Source of the DNA: Morinoia aosen | Taxonomy: Eukaryota > Arthropoda > Malacostraca > Amphipoda > Talitridae | Reading direction: 5' to 3' | Length of the DNA: 64,000 nt | Assembly: GCA_030386875.1 (NCBI GenBank) | Contig: CM059560.1 | Span: 49,828,757 to 49,892,756 of the forward strand | Shown: piece after piece, positions 45,528-58,048 of the stretch | How the letters are laid out: the number at the start of each line of letters is the position of its first letter | Position numbering within the stretch: the stretch's first letter is position 1 | Position numbers and translations under genes: made by a program | Notes under the pieces: model-generated | Seen by the model: the letters and a program-made list of their open reading frames with translations, nothing else | Told to the model about the DNA's origin: nothing | Databases searched by the model: none

Positions 45528-48506
45528 GAAATGTTTAGTATTCAATAACGATATTGCTGACGAGGAGAGGCAGTTTCAGTGGGCTTACCGAGAGGAGCTT
45601 AAGAGCCCTACCCAGAAGACCAAATTCTTATAAGAGGTTTATGGACAACCCACGTACGTGCACTCAAGAGGGGAGGTACGAAATTCCAAATTCGTTTAAC
45701 ATGAGGAGACATCTTAAATTACTGTACTTGTATGATCATGATTTAACGAAAATTAAAAGTACTCTAGAAAAGAGCATTTGATGGTACTAATGATATAACT
45801 TTTAGATGGCACAGAATAGATTTGATGTAGTACATTAGTACCATTCAACAAAATCTCTGTTAGAAGTATACGCAGAATGAAGTCTGTATGTTACTCATTT
45901 GAGCATGTGCAAATAAATAAATCCCGCCAACATGAAAATGTTTTCAATGGCATTCAATGAGTTTTCAAAACTCGGATAAAATCTCTCATTTCTAACCTTG
46001 AATATCAGATGGAAAGAGTACTCACCTTAGGATGAATGACGCTTGAATACTACTCGCGTAATATTAATAATGTGGGTATACACTTACGTAAATAATTATT
46101 TGCATTAGCATCTGTGTGAGAGTTCCTGAAAAACAGAATTAATTTTTCGTCTACTTCGCTACTTAAAAATAAGGTGAGTGGTCTCAAAATTACGCGGAAA
46201 ATTATTTTAAATGCCCTGGGTGCTGAGAGGAAATACGAGTATTTATTCAAGCTTGGACATTGGTCATGAGACCATTTCAAGGTAAGTAGTGTGAAAGGGA
46301 AGCTGAAGTTAAATGTCCCCAATTTTTTCAATGCATTTAACTACAGTTATGTGCACAGAGAAACTTAGAAAACGAGCGCTTTTCCTCATCCCTCTAGGAT
46401 GAGAGAAATGCCAGTAATGCAATGGCAAAGTGTTGGCAAGTATAGTTTCCTGAGCTTGTGAAGGCAATCATGGCCAGTAGCACAATGTCAAACCCATACT
46501 TTTTCGCAAGATAATCCGATGAGTCGTCACCTACAAAATAACGCGCATGAACGTCGCAACTGAACTCATTCTAAAGACATCATTGCGAGGATAAACGATT
46601 CAGTTTAGGCACACAGATTTGAAGTGTCTTCAAAAATACTCCTGTACGCACTTGTATGACTCAGTCACGTGACGTGCAGTCAAGTCTTTAAATAAAACTT
46701 AGTCACCAGCGCAAGTGATCTTTATTTTTCCAACTCATCCGGTTCACTTTTTCTGTCCTTTGTATTGAACTGAGCGATCAGAATAGCTTTTATCACAGGG
46801 GACAGTGAACGGTTTATCGCACACTGCAAGGCTAACTAAGGATCACGTAACAACTAAGCTTAGTATGAAGCGCGCGAGTTCGTAGATCAAACATTTGCAA
46901 GTTGTCCATTCGACTAATCATCAAATGGTGACATTTTCATAGAGGACGCCAGGAGCGGACAGCGTTGAAAAAGCAAAACAGTGTATCAAGAGAACAGTAA
47001 TTTCCAATCCCAGCTGAGTGGGTAAACGAAGAGGATTAGAGGATTCGAAAGCCCCTCATGGTATAAATACGCTCAAAAATTGCACCCATTTAAGAACCAC
47101 GTTTGAAATTAAAATACCATGCTACTATTGTTTTCAACTTGGACACCTAAACGAAGAATAATATCTAACTTACACGGATTTAAATAAAAACTGATGAACT
47201 GGGAATTCATGTAACTTTGCATCACGTTTTTTCTAATTCATTTTATTACCGAGGATAGTTAAAACGTTCTGCCGCTCTTTCGCTCAACTCACCGAATTGA
47301 TATAGGTTAACGAGTTGAGTCACACATGCATAGAAAAATCACCGTTTTCAGCCAGTCACATTTAGTGAACAACAGTTGCGATCAAATAAAGAATTATCAC
47401 CAAATATTGATTTCACTGAAGATATTCACAATAGAGTGAGGAATTGAAGCAGCTGTGCTGCAAATAAAAATACCCAATAAATTTCGCGGCAACAGGTCAG
47501 GAAATCAGAAATTTTTGTGGAAATATTTTCACAGCATGTTTTTCCACGCTCGTAACCAGACGAGCGTGTCTGCCAGACTTCTAACTAATTTTCACCTCAA
47601 ATTTTTTGCTCACGTGTCGAAGGCAGCGTGCAGAGCTCCTCCTGTTGCCCCATAACTCAGGGGGCGGCGAGGTGGAGGCGACGCTCCACTGCTGAAGCTA
47701 TTAAGCAAACACATCAAACCACTGAAATCAACGACCGTCACTAATGTGCAGCGGGGACTGAAATAGCGTACGATCTTAGACAGCTCATGGTACTATTTTG
47801 GCTTTTGAAGTCATACATCTGCAACAATGCCTATATTAGGCTTGCCTTTGCTGTTTAAATTAGTACCAAGTCCTCACGCAAAGGCATACCACAAGAAGGG
47901 CTTCTCGGTTCAAATGCCAAAATTATCATAATGCCGCTAACCCGAGTCCGTCAGCTGACTAGGACGCGTACGTCTTACAACATAGGAAGTGCCCATTTTT
48001 GAGTAGATACTTTCGCTGGCTTGAACCCATGAAGAAATTTCGAGCTCTCATTCCATGCTCACGTGACCAGAAAGATGAAGTTGATACTAAGGCATACACA
48101 CAAGTAAGATAAGAAAGGCATCCAATATTATTGTACTCCTATTGTTTTACAATTTACATCGCTACATTTGTATAAAGATTTATTTCACGGTTATTAATTC
48201 AAGGCGATCATGAATTGATAAGGATGTCTATCTGGGAAATATTATGCTCAAAGAAGCAAGTAAAAATCTGACATTATTATTATTTCAGAAACTAGCACAT
48301 GACAAGTTTTTCCTCCCTATTTTCTTGAGCATTATTTATAACGAGTAACGTCAATAGTTTTTCCAAAATGATGAAGGCCCAAATCAAATGTATTGGATTA
48401 TCCGCAATAGATTTAAAAACACAGCACAAAAATCCCAGTGTTTTCTGAATTGAAAGTACAGAGATCTGCCTGCTGGGCTGCGTTGGTAAAATTACAACCC
48501 GTATCT
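45528..48506. other. Non-coding stretch
   Basis: An open + frame at 45554-45781 right after the array has a basic composition but no recognisable domain. A small GC-rich patch lies at about 47620-47695. Nothing else supported. Confidence 0.4.
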
Positions 48507-48690
48507 AATGTTGCTTGCCCTAGATTCAGGAGTTTTTGAATCGGCGTCGGGCAGAGCGGTCGCGAGGTCATGGTGTCGGTACTTGACCCACAGGCCGAGG
48601 CGTTCTCGGCTTGTGGGACAAATGTTGACACTATAACCTCGCCCTGCCCAGCGCCGATTCAGAAAGAGTCCCTGAATCTAGGGCCAACAA
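48507..48690. repeat. GC-rich foldback hairpin, about 83-bp arms, 5-base loop
   Basis: CCCTAGATTCAGG at 48518-48530 is the inverse of CCTGAATCTAGGG at 48671-48683. Inside, GAATCGGCG, GGGCAG, GCGAGGT, GTGTC, CCCACA and GCCGAG each find their complement at mirrored positions. The innermost stem GCCGAG/CTCGGC (48594-48599 and 48605-48610) closes on a GCGTT loop. The imperfect outer stem extends by TGTTG/CAACA-type pairs. No target duplication recognised and no coding content. It could be a foldback element or a source of hairpin RNA. Confidence 0.85.
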
Positions 48691-50984
48691 AATTAAACAT
48701 TGCATTCATCACCAGTTGATCGCAGTGCTCGCGAGCGTCGCAGTGCAGCTGCAGGCAGAAACTCGGAAGCACGCATTACATCAGGGCGGGTACGTTACAA
48801 GTGCGTTAGACTGGGAAGTCTTGCTGTTGTCTGAAGTGAGACTTTTTAAAAGGGTTTGTGATGGGGGTTTTTCTCACGATTTTAGCGTTTTCTTGAACAA
48901 CCGAAAGGAAAAATGCGATTTTTGGCAGAAACCTCGTTGAAATTTTTGAACACAGGCAGATTAAAATACGTGTGGTAATATACTCGTATAGTTTACGATC
49001 CTGATTTCATTCTTTATTTTCACGTAAGATATTTTCTTTGAAAAATGTTTTTTTTTGAAGTGAAATAGTTTTGCAGTGTCCTCAGGAGCATTCTTTTCCA
49101 ACCATGGAAAAAAATCTTAAGAAGGGCTCGAACAGTGAGCGTGTCAAGTCTATATAGAAATATTTTGAAAAAGAAAAACTGCTTCTGACAGATTTCTTGC
49201 AATTCCTACCAAAAGTCTCCGGAACGAGCTGCCAATAAATTAACATGTTCATGGAAAGTTTGCTTTCACGCTTGTCTGAAAGACTCAAATTTAAAATGAT
49301 GCTAAGCAAGCTACACGCAGATATAATTATGTGTGCGGATAAATTCATGGCGGTTGCATGAATATGAGGCAAAAAATTTCAGCAACGTTAAGTTCGTTGA
49401 AGGCATTCTTTAGTATGTCCCGATGAACTCGCTCCAAATGTAAAAAATTGAGATACGCCTCACTCGATTTAATACCAAGAATTCTCGGCCACAAGTGTTT
49501 CAAATTCCGCCTTACTTAGTTGGCTAAAACTGCTTTGCTGGCTAGTAGCCCTCTGATGCGAGGGGAAATCCTCGCTGTGCTTCTTTACTTGTGTGATCTC
49601 AGGGGCTAGAGAACTCTACAGCCTCTATCTAATGGTGTCTAAAAGGTAACTTAGACAAGAAAAAAGTCGACAGTTTCAATTAAATTCAAAATTTGTGGTA
49701 TGAAATTTTACGTACGATCCCACTAAAAATAACCTCAAATTACATACCTCACGCATCGAAAAAATGTTATACGAGAAATTTTCGTTAGCAGTTTTGTGTT
49801 TCTTGAACTTTTATTGGTTGGAAACCGAAATTTTACTCATAGCTGAAATGAGTATATAATGAACAAATGAGGCAGAATGTGTCTTATAGTTTTGGTAACA
49901 TCTTCACGTTTGTCACTTAAATTCTACTGATAATATACACTCAACATCGGTGCACAAATATGGTCCGCGCATGAACTACGTTCCCGGACTTGATATGGAA
50001 TACGAACTCGATATATGGAAAGACTTAAACACAATGTTGTAACTAAAATAGTAACGAAAAAAGCAAGTAAATACTCTGTAAGCTTTAAACTTTCGTAATT
50101 TCCAAACTGCATTCTCAATTCTATTCACTTAGGCCATATTATTCGTCAGACAAAGAGTGCAGTGATTAGGTTATTAATCCCTGAGCCCTGTTTTTACTTT
50201 TGCCCTCTTTGCTTGAGAGAAACTCTCCATTTGATTGGAATTCCCTTTTCAGTCAATATGAAAACTATTCATTATTCATGCTTTTTCCAATCAGATCATA
50301 AACTAAAACACAGTGTCACAAAGTCATTTCCTTTACTGAAATAAGTAAACAACAATTCAAACATTACGTCAGAGCGTAATGGCGTGATTACCGTTTAAAG
50401 ACACGAGCAGAAACAAAATCAACCAAATCTTAGTTTTTGTTTTCGACGTTGTTTTAAATATCTTCATACTTATAGTTTTCGGCAGTTATGTGAATTTCTC
50501 ACAAGGTTGCAAACATAAGAGTTAAATTTAATCTTAAACCTACCCTTGTCAGGTTTGTAAGTCGTTTAATTGAGAAATGCTCGCTGTTATCATTTTCATT
50601 TCAACAGACCTAGAATTGAATTAGTTTTTTCGATAGAACCTTTTTCAATACAATACCGGTATTGCTCAAAAACGCTGCTTTGCGTCCCAGATTTTTTATG
50701 CCTGATAAAGCCGTTCTATTTCTTCAGAACGCAGCCGCAGCTGGGAAAAATTTATTGCTCACAAGCGCTTCTGAAGTTTAAGAACTTCTCTGTTCTGTGC
50801 TTTTAGCGCAGCACAGCTCTTTTGCGCGGGTACGGGCAAAGTTTTGGCTCAAAATTTTAATGTAAGTTAAAATATCGCAAAAACTACATCATTTATAGAG
50901 AGTATCATAAATGTACAGAGATACATTAAGTTCTTTTTAGGTGCGTGTTATTCCGGTTATTCAGCATATTTAACGAAATAAGCA
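48691..50984. other. Non-coding stretch, nothing recognised
   Basis: No supported feature. Confidence 0.4.
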
Positions 50985-51930
50985 AGAACGTGTAGCTAGT
51001 GAAGAGCTATTTCAAATGGGTGAGTTAAAATTAGAAATCGACATGTTTCTGAAAGCGCTAAAACTTATACAGTTCATTACACTCTTCGTCGGTTCGACAA
51101 ACTTAGAACTACCGGAAATCAACCTAAAAGTGGTCGCCGCCGAACTTCTCGCACTACCAAGATTACCTAGCTAAGTTGTAAAGGCTGGGATGCAAATAAA
51201 TAAAGAATTAAAGAGGTAATTCCGATATTTGCAAAAGAATTGAATGAGAGGGATGAAACTATGAGAAATACCATCAAAAATGATTAACTTGTAACCAATA
51301 AACATGCAAGAGTGAGAGCAATTCAAAGACTCCGGTCTACTCTAGAGCAAAGATTTTTTAAGCAAGATCTTAGAGCGATCGCTTACGGTTAACATCGATT
51401 TTGCAAATGAGAAATCGATAATTGTTAAGGCAAAGTTCAAATGCCCGAAAAACAATGGGGGAGAAGTCTCTTGCAAATATCCCAGGTTAGTAAAAAAAAA
51501 CAGTTTTCAGACGTTGAGACAATTTTTGCTGAAGGAGAGAAGCGCTTTTTCTAAAAATGGGAACCTCCTCTTACTTTCGTTCAAGAAGGTGCCAAAGTTA
51601 TCTCAAATTCGTGCATCGAACAAATTTTGACTCCTGCACTGAAAGAGCTTAAAAACATTTCAAATGCAAGCCGTTCATTTTCCAACAGGGCAGTGCACCG
51701 TACACACGTGAAGTAGAACTCAACTGTGGTGCCAATCATTTTCACAAGTTTTTTTAAGTTAAGAAAAGTGATTCCTTCATCCCATGAATTCAAATTAATG
51801 AATTTTCTGATTGGTCTAATTTGAAGTCTACCGTTCGTGTTTCCTCGTCAGAACTGCAGCTCTCACTTGAAAACACACGGGACAAAAATTCTTCAAGTCA
51901 TACAGTGTAATGCGGCGGTGAGTTTTATAT
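50985..51930 (+). pseudogene. Decayed Tc1/mariner-type transposase
   Basis: Reading the + strand across frames gives transposase landmarks in the right order. Near 51067-51170 is a helix-turn-helix region ending RRFDKLRTTGNQPKSGRRRT (compare the family's paired-like domain and G-R-P/R hook). Near 51560-51700 is PLTFVQEGAKVISNSCIEQI and then a stretch matching the family's FQQDxAPxH region with changes (FSNRAVHRTH). Near 51770-51830 is a PSSHEF... segment, where the family has the (S/P)PDLNP step. Stops and frameshifts are numerous. The catalytic acidic residues are not all visible. Ancient and inactive. Confidence 0.7.
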
Positions 51931-52124
51931 AGACTCAATAATGTAATTTTTGTTAGATGAGAAAACCTTGATTAATTATGGGTTTCAGTGTATAAAAACT
52001 TCCTAATACAATACAATATTTTACTACCTTTTCCGAGAAAATTTTAGGTATGCTATTTTGTTGTTCCACGGATATTGACAGCACCCTTAGCTATTGCTCA
52101 AACCATAAGGCGCATGTGCTGTTG
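51931..52124. other. Short non-coding stretch
   Basis: Nothing recognised. Confidence 0.4.
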
Positions 52125-52410
52125 CAGAAACGTTTTTACTGTTGCATAAACTTAGTTGCTGCTGCTTCACATACGCTGCTGCACAAGCAAATACGGTTGT
52201 ACGAACGCCCCTGCTGCACAAGCGCCGCTGCAGTCGCTGGCAGGCTGCGGAGACACGGCGTCGTGGCAGCGACCAAAATAAGACTTAGGTTCTCTGACGA
52301 CCGCAGCCCTAGATGCGCTACACCGACTCGAGTTCCTTGACACAATTCCCTCGCCCGAGAAAATTTCCTCGTAGCTGAGACCTGGTGTAAATCGAGTTCC
52401 ATTAAGCTCA
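52125..52410. other. CpG-bearing GC-rich island
   Basis: Several CTGCTGCACAAGC-like repeats, then GGCTGCGGAGACACGGCGTC and other CpG-rich sequence. Open frames exist on both strands (about 90 codons each on the minus strand in two frames), but none has a domain. Possible promoter or unrecognised first exon. Confidence 0.3.
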
Positions 52411-55090
52411 TTCAAACTTAAGGGTATTTTCATTACGTGGCGATCTTAAACAAGAAAGGGTCAGTAGAAATGAGCGCGAAATTTCCTTCGTGTATCTGAT
52501 TACGACAAAGTTCCTTAGTTTCTTGGAGAAATTCAACGCTATCATAGGCAATTGATTTCCTATGCGTGAACACTAGCTAGCTGGCTCGATCTAACTGGAT
52601 AATTTATAATTATTCAGTTTTATGTATTCAACATCCAAATTCACTTAAGAAGACTATCACAGAGAAAGTTAGTCACGTTTAAGTTCAGATAGCATCCAAT
52701 TTTTGCATTTTGTCTGGCACAGCCCAGTACGCTGGCGAAAATGGTGTGAGCGTCTCGATGATGCAAACTTAACAATTTAAACAGCAGGACAGGCGACGTT
52801 CGCAAACTCGCCGGACAATAAAATAATGATTCTAATTTTATTTGGGATTTTAGTTAGATTTTCCTCTTGCGCAGAGCACAAAAAGCTGGGCCTGCATCCA
52901 TTGAAATTGATTACATTGGTGCATGACGTACGAGGTCAAACATTTGCCTGCTCGCGATTCTGAATGTCAATGAGATTCAATGCCAACAATGCATCGGGTT
53001 GTTGAGGTTTTAATGCTAAACTTCAAGATAACTAGTAAAAAATATGACTACAAATTTTGTTAAAAGATGATCAAAATATTGTCTCTTCAACGAAATAGGC
53101 TGAAAAGTTAGAGCATAGTGTAAAGGATATCTAGCACTTTGATAAAAATTAATAAGTTGTACGAAAACAAACTTTAGATGTGCCAGTATGGAGGCAATAA
53201 GCACTAGGAAGGTTGATCAAACACAAATCGAAATAAACCGTGAGCTCGAGATCGTATCACAACTCTCCTACAAGGGTGTTCACCCACAATTCGATCGACG
53301 TTTGTCCTTGCTCTACATACGTCTGCTTCCCTCGTTTTTTCATTTCCTCGTTGTAGTGCCGCAAGTGAGAGCTTGCCAAGTTGACCGAAGCTAAGTGATG
53401 TAGTGTGTCCTACTGCACTGGTACTTCACTTTTAAATCGCACTCTGAGGTTGGGCATACACACAACGATTTTCCGAGTTGAAATGATACTCGGGTGAAGA
53501 GCCGTGATTAAGTAAAAATTACAGCCTATCATCGTCAATTTAACTTCCTAATCAACAATTGTCTTATGGCAATTAAACAGTATAACGATAAATGGAAAAA
53601 CATTTGTCGATTGCAGCTGATTTTATTTAGAGAGAGAGAATCGTAAGAGATCTTAAAGGTATATGCAGTTTGGGTTACAAGAAAAATTCAAACTGAAACA
53701 CGGCCTGCATCTCGAGATACTCCCCTGCATTGATATGACCTCCTTCCGTGTCTGGTCGCCTTGGTAGGACGCACGGATGCTTTAAAAAGAACCGTGGCAT
53801 GCAGTGCCAGCGTTTAAACACAACCCACATTCTTCTAGGACACAAGATTTACTAACAGACCGCTGCTCAAGTGCCAAATGCTCTAAAATAGCGCACAAGT
53901 TTTTCGTTCGAGTCAGAATCATTGCGCCGTCATGTACGGTGAGATCGGAAGCCCTTCTGAAAGTCGGATCATCTTCAAAGAAAAGATAATTCAGTGTCTG
54001 TGAAATCTTTAACTACCTCATTTGTATACACGTTAAAAAGTTTCATTGCAATAGCGTTAGTTATCGCGCTTTCTCGTGTAATTACCGAGTTTTTTTTGCA
54101 CCCCTCAGGTTTTTCTTAGGAAAGCTCACCAGTCATTTACGATTTTTTATTTTATTTTGAAAGATATTCCTAGTAGAGGCTTGCAGTATCAGACAATTAT
54201 AACAAGGGGACGCTGAAGTCTTGTAAGCATACTTCTTGAGGCGTTGCAGGCGAAGCCCAATATTCCTCTCAATCCTATTACAGTGCTTGCAAATATATTT
54301 TGAAAATCGTACTCTAGCCATAAACGTATAGCTAGTAGCAAAACATTCAATGGGTAAATCTGAAGCTTAGCTTCTAATTTGCACTCCTGAATATGGGTAC
54401 GAGAAATCGAAACAATTTCCCAATCCACTATGAAGTTTTCGACTACAGAGGTTCAACACGAGCTGAACTAGAGAAGCTGCATGTGTAGTGAACGTTGATG
54501 TATGTGATTTACGTTAAAATTATAGGAGTGACTGAAAAACATTCAGTTCCTTGTACTGCATAATTGCAACCCAAAATTCATGGTAATGAATACATTACAT
54601 ATCGATGAACTATTTTTCAATCTGGCGAACTCAAAGCTATACTTGCAAACTAAAATTATTTACCTACGTTTTCCTATTTTTATTCGGTTCAAAAAATCGG
54701 AGAGGTTTTGAAAAGTTTCTGTAATGCGGTGCACTGGAATTTGCTCAAAAGACAGGAAGTTAGGCAATTTGACGTAGTTTAGCATCTCGCACGGATATTT
54801 CCCTATCACGAGTAGTTCTGCAACACGATGAGGAATTTCTCAAAATAACGAAAAATTCCGTAAAATTGCAAAAAGCCCTGCCGAAAATAAAAATGTCGCA
54901 AATTAACAAAGTCTTGGTAAAATAAAATATTTAAATATTCACAATTTGGCGAGAAATCTAAAAAATATTTTACATCTTAAGATTTTTATTTTTTGGAAAT
55001 TAACGTTTTTTTCTTTAAATTGTCCAACATAGGAAAACACAGATGACAATTATGTTGATGACGTGAGACGGAAGTAAATGCAATAATTAT
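52411..55090. other. Non-coding stretch, nothing recognised
   Basis: AT-rich. No supported feature. Confidence 0.4.
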
Positions 55091-55282
55091 TTGTACTGCC
55101 AAAATTATTGTAACGGATACTTGGGTATACAGGATCCACAAATGGGTGCGGTGTATCGAGATCGAAGTAAAAAAGGTACAAAACAGGATACATGGGCGGC
55201 TAAAATTATGGATGTTCCAGTCAAAAAATTAGAATGGGAAAGAAACGCTTGCGTACATTATGCAAAAACGGCTGAAACTTGA
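55091..55282 (+). other. Unexplained open frame, 63 codons
   Basis: The frame has a protein-like composition (charged residues, few simple runs), including GAVYRDRSKKGTKQDTWAAK and VKKLEWERNACVHYAK. It ends at TGA. No acceptor or donor clearly frames it and I recognise no family. It may be a fragment of an exon or of a mobile element. Confidence 0.2.
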
Positions 55283-55560
55283 AAAATATCAGGCCAGTAC
55301 TGAACGACAGAAGACTTATTGTGAGGAGTAACACCGAAGATCCCTTAATCGAAACACTCAATAATCGTTATAAATAGGACTCTTCGCTTAACACTGTAAT
55401 GTTCATACGGGACTTGGCCATCCGTAACAGCTACTGCCAATCGGGTTTTAACGACGTACGACGAATCATTCACGAGACTTCGGTTCCCTTTATAATTCTC
55501 GTTGAGAGAGCTTTAACGTCCGTAATTTAAACCACGTACGGAACTTGGGTACCCGCAGAG
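55283..55560. other. Short non-coding stretch
   Basis: GC rises toward the 3' end as the promoter-like block approaches. Nothing else recognised. Confidence 0.35.
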
Positions 55561-55676
55561 GCCCAACAAACGTTGTTGCAGCACCGCGAGCCGAGCGCGG
55601 CACACGTGACGTCATTGGCGCGCTGCCACACGCCCGCTGCGGCCGTCGCCCACCGGCCAGGAATAGAGGGCTTCAC
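55561..55676. promoter_or_regulatory. Promoter-like CpG-rich block: E-box, CRE and CCAAT
   Basis: A run of CpG-rich DNA contains CACGTG (55603-55608), overlapping the full CRE palindrome TGACGTCA (55607-55614), overlapping ATTGG (55614-55618, inverted CCAAT), then GGCGCG. The density of canonical sites in 20 bases is far above background. It lies 4.3 kb upstream of the thin start codon on the same strand and next to the minisatellite/LINE. Use as the thin promoter is inference. Confidence 0.35.
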
Positions 55677-55796
55677 TTCGGGTCTTCACCAGCTCTGTTT
55701 TATATTACGCCGGTATAACGGGCCTTTGTGTTATATCAACATAACGGTCTTTATGTGGTGTCACCATAACGGTCTTTGTGTAATGTCACCATATGA
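55677..55796. repeat. 26-bp minisatellite, left part
   Basis: Units of the form TATAACGGGTCTTTGTRTTAYG + CCRG, for example near 55711 and 55741. The array is cut by the LINE insertion and resumes at 58048. Confidence 0.8.
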
Positions 55797-57660
55797 TCCA
55801 TATAACCGATTTAGAAACTATGTAACAAACCAGATAAGAACATCAAAAAAGAACTACTTTACGCTCAAGTTTACTCAATTCAAAACTGACGTTAAAAAGA
55901 TTTGGCATCTCCTTAACTCCTGCTGTAAACCGAATAATGCCGATAAAAAGAAAATTGAATATGTTGTTCAAGATAATGTAAAATATCATGAGAAGAAAGA
56001 AATTGCTAATCTCTTTAACAACTTCTTCGTAAACGTAGGGAAAACAATAGCTGATGGTATTCCAAGTGAACCTACTGATCACCTGGAATTTATGGATCAT
56101 ATTCGAGAACCCAACTCCTTTTTCTTTACGCCTACAAACTCCTCCGATGTAATTACGTGCATAAGCAACATGAAAAATAAATCGAGTGGATTACAAACGT
56201 TTCCGACTAAAGTACTTAAAGTTATTGCTGACATTGTAGCCCCACTGATATCAAATATTATTAACCAGTCTCTCTTACTAGGCACTTTCCCGAACTCCCT
56301 CAAAGTTGCTAGAGTAACCCCTATCTTTAAAAGTGGTGAAAAAACCTGTGTAAACAATTATCGACCTATCTCCATTCTACCAATTATTAGCAAAGTATTC
56401 GAAAAGATTGTGTATAAAAAAGTGTACTCTTATTTTGAACAAAAATCATTTCTTTACGATAAACAATACGGTTTTCGCTCTAAAAAATCAACAACACAGG
56501 CTATATTAAATCATTTACAATTCCTCTATTCTAATATAGATGAAGGAAAGCCTGTCTTCTCTGTATTTCTTGACTTCCGAAAAGCATTTGATTGTGTGGA
56601 CCATAAAATACTATTATCGAAACTACACTGTTATGGCATTCGAGGGATTGCCCATGATTGGTTCAGATCATACCTAACAAATCGGAAGCAATACGTTGTC
56701 ATTGACGACGCAAAATCAGACCCACAGACAATTAGCCATGGAGTTCCACAAGGATCTGTTCTCGGGCCTCTCTTGTTTCTGATTTTTATCAATGATATTG
56801 TAAAATCTACATCATTCTTCAAATTCATACTTTTTGCCGATGACAGTACGCTTTCTGCGGTCCTTCCGAACCAAAATCCTGCTATGATTGTGGAGAGTAT
56901 AAATACTGAACTTCACAAGGTTTCATCGTGGCTTAAAGCTAATAAAATAAGCCTAAATATCGATAAAACAAATTATATTACTTTCTCATACAAGAAAGAT
57001 GTATCTCTCCCATGCATTAAAATTGGCGAAGGTGAAATCGAAGAAACCAACTCATGTAAGTTTCTGGGCATCATAATAGATAAACATCTGACCTTCAAAG
57101 AGCACATCACTCATATTAGTTCTAAATTATAAAAATCCATCGGAATCCTAAATAAAGTTAAAAATTTTCTGCCTGAAACAGCTTTACAAATGCTCTACCG
57201 TACGCTCATTTCCCCATACTTGCAATACGGAATAGAAGCATGGCACGGAACTGATAAAAATAAAACCAACAAAATTTTTACTCTGCAGAAAAGGGCTGTC
57301 AGAGCGGTAAAGAACCTAGAATATAATGCTCACACAAATGATTCTTTCAAAAATTTACAAATACTTAAACTTTCGGATCTCTACAAAATCTCCATCTGTA
57401 ATTTCATTTACAAAACATTAAGAAATGATGGCGACAATAGCCTAAGACAATTATTGACTGCGCAAACTGGTCATCACGACCATTTAACCCGAAATAGAAG
57501 TAAATTCATGCTTCCTTATTATTCAAAGGCCAGGTCGCAACACAGTATTCTCTTCGTTGGAACCAAAACTTGGAACTCTATACCTGCAGAGATCCGTGAA
57601 TGTAATTCGTACAAAGTATTCAAAAAACATCTTGAGTCTCACTTCCTATCAGAATACTAG
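55797..57660 (+). pseudogene. Reverse transcriptase, LINE copy 2, one internal stop
   Basis: Reads open from the truncation point to TAA at 57130-57132 and then in the same frame to TAG at 57658-57660. Motifs in order: NNYRPISILP (about 56355), LDFRKAFDCVDH (about 56569), GVPQGSVLGPLLF (about 56740), FADD catalytic motif (56833-56844), then a thumb-like region and a C-terminal domain with SILFVGTKTWNSIP. The in-frame stop is a single C-to-A change compared with the other copy (TCA there, TAA here). No ATG or endonuclease belongs to it; the open frame extending upstream to 55573 is minisatellite and flank. Confidence 0.88.
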
Positions 57661-58048
57661 TAGTGTAAGATCACCGTGTCGAAATCTTGCCTCCTACATG
57701 TAACTAATGATAATGTCATAATGTAACTTGCCTTGTGTACCATAACCAATCTTCTCTCTGCTCTTGAATCGTTTTATCGAACATACTGTTAAATATAGCC
57801 GACTTGTAAAATATCGAGTTAATTATCTCAATGATCAGTCTAATGCGAAACTAGGTTAAGTGAACTAGGTTAAACTTTTGTACACCCTAGAATAGCGTGA
57901 TGGTAGGATGCCCTAGAAGTCGCTGAACTTATTCGGGCCCACAGGTAGCTATATTCAAACTTGTCCATTGTACTAGACTTAAGAAACATTCTACCTCTGT
58001 ATCTCCTGTGGTAAATAAATTGTAAATTGTAAATTGTAAATTGTAAAT
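55797..58048 (+). mobile_element. LINE copy 2, 5'-truncated, CR1/L2-like non-LTR retrotransposon
   Basis: Contains a reverse transcriptase and C-terminal region (to 57660), a 3' untranslated region of about 360 bases, and a tail of repeated GTAAATT (58018-58048). Microsatellite-like tails are typical of CR1/L2/Daphne-group LINEs. The apurinic endonuclease domain and 5' part are missing: homology starts in the linker before the polymerase (DPYNRFRNYVTNQIRT). It has jumped into a 26-bp minisatellite that continues on both sides, so its target duplication cannot be resolved. Confidence 0.9.

Noticed and set aside
47890..47985. tRNA-like pieces (GGTTCAAATGCC and TAGTCAGCTGACGG)
   Set aside because: The B-box-like block is on the + strand and the A-box-like block is on the minus strand, so they cannot form one tRNA or SINE head.
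55573..55790. N-terminal extension of the LINE frame
   Set aside because: This part is promoter-like flank and 26-bp minisatellite that happens to be in frame. Element homology begins only near 55797.
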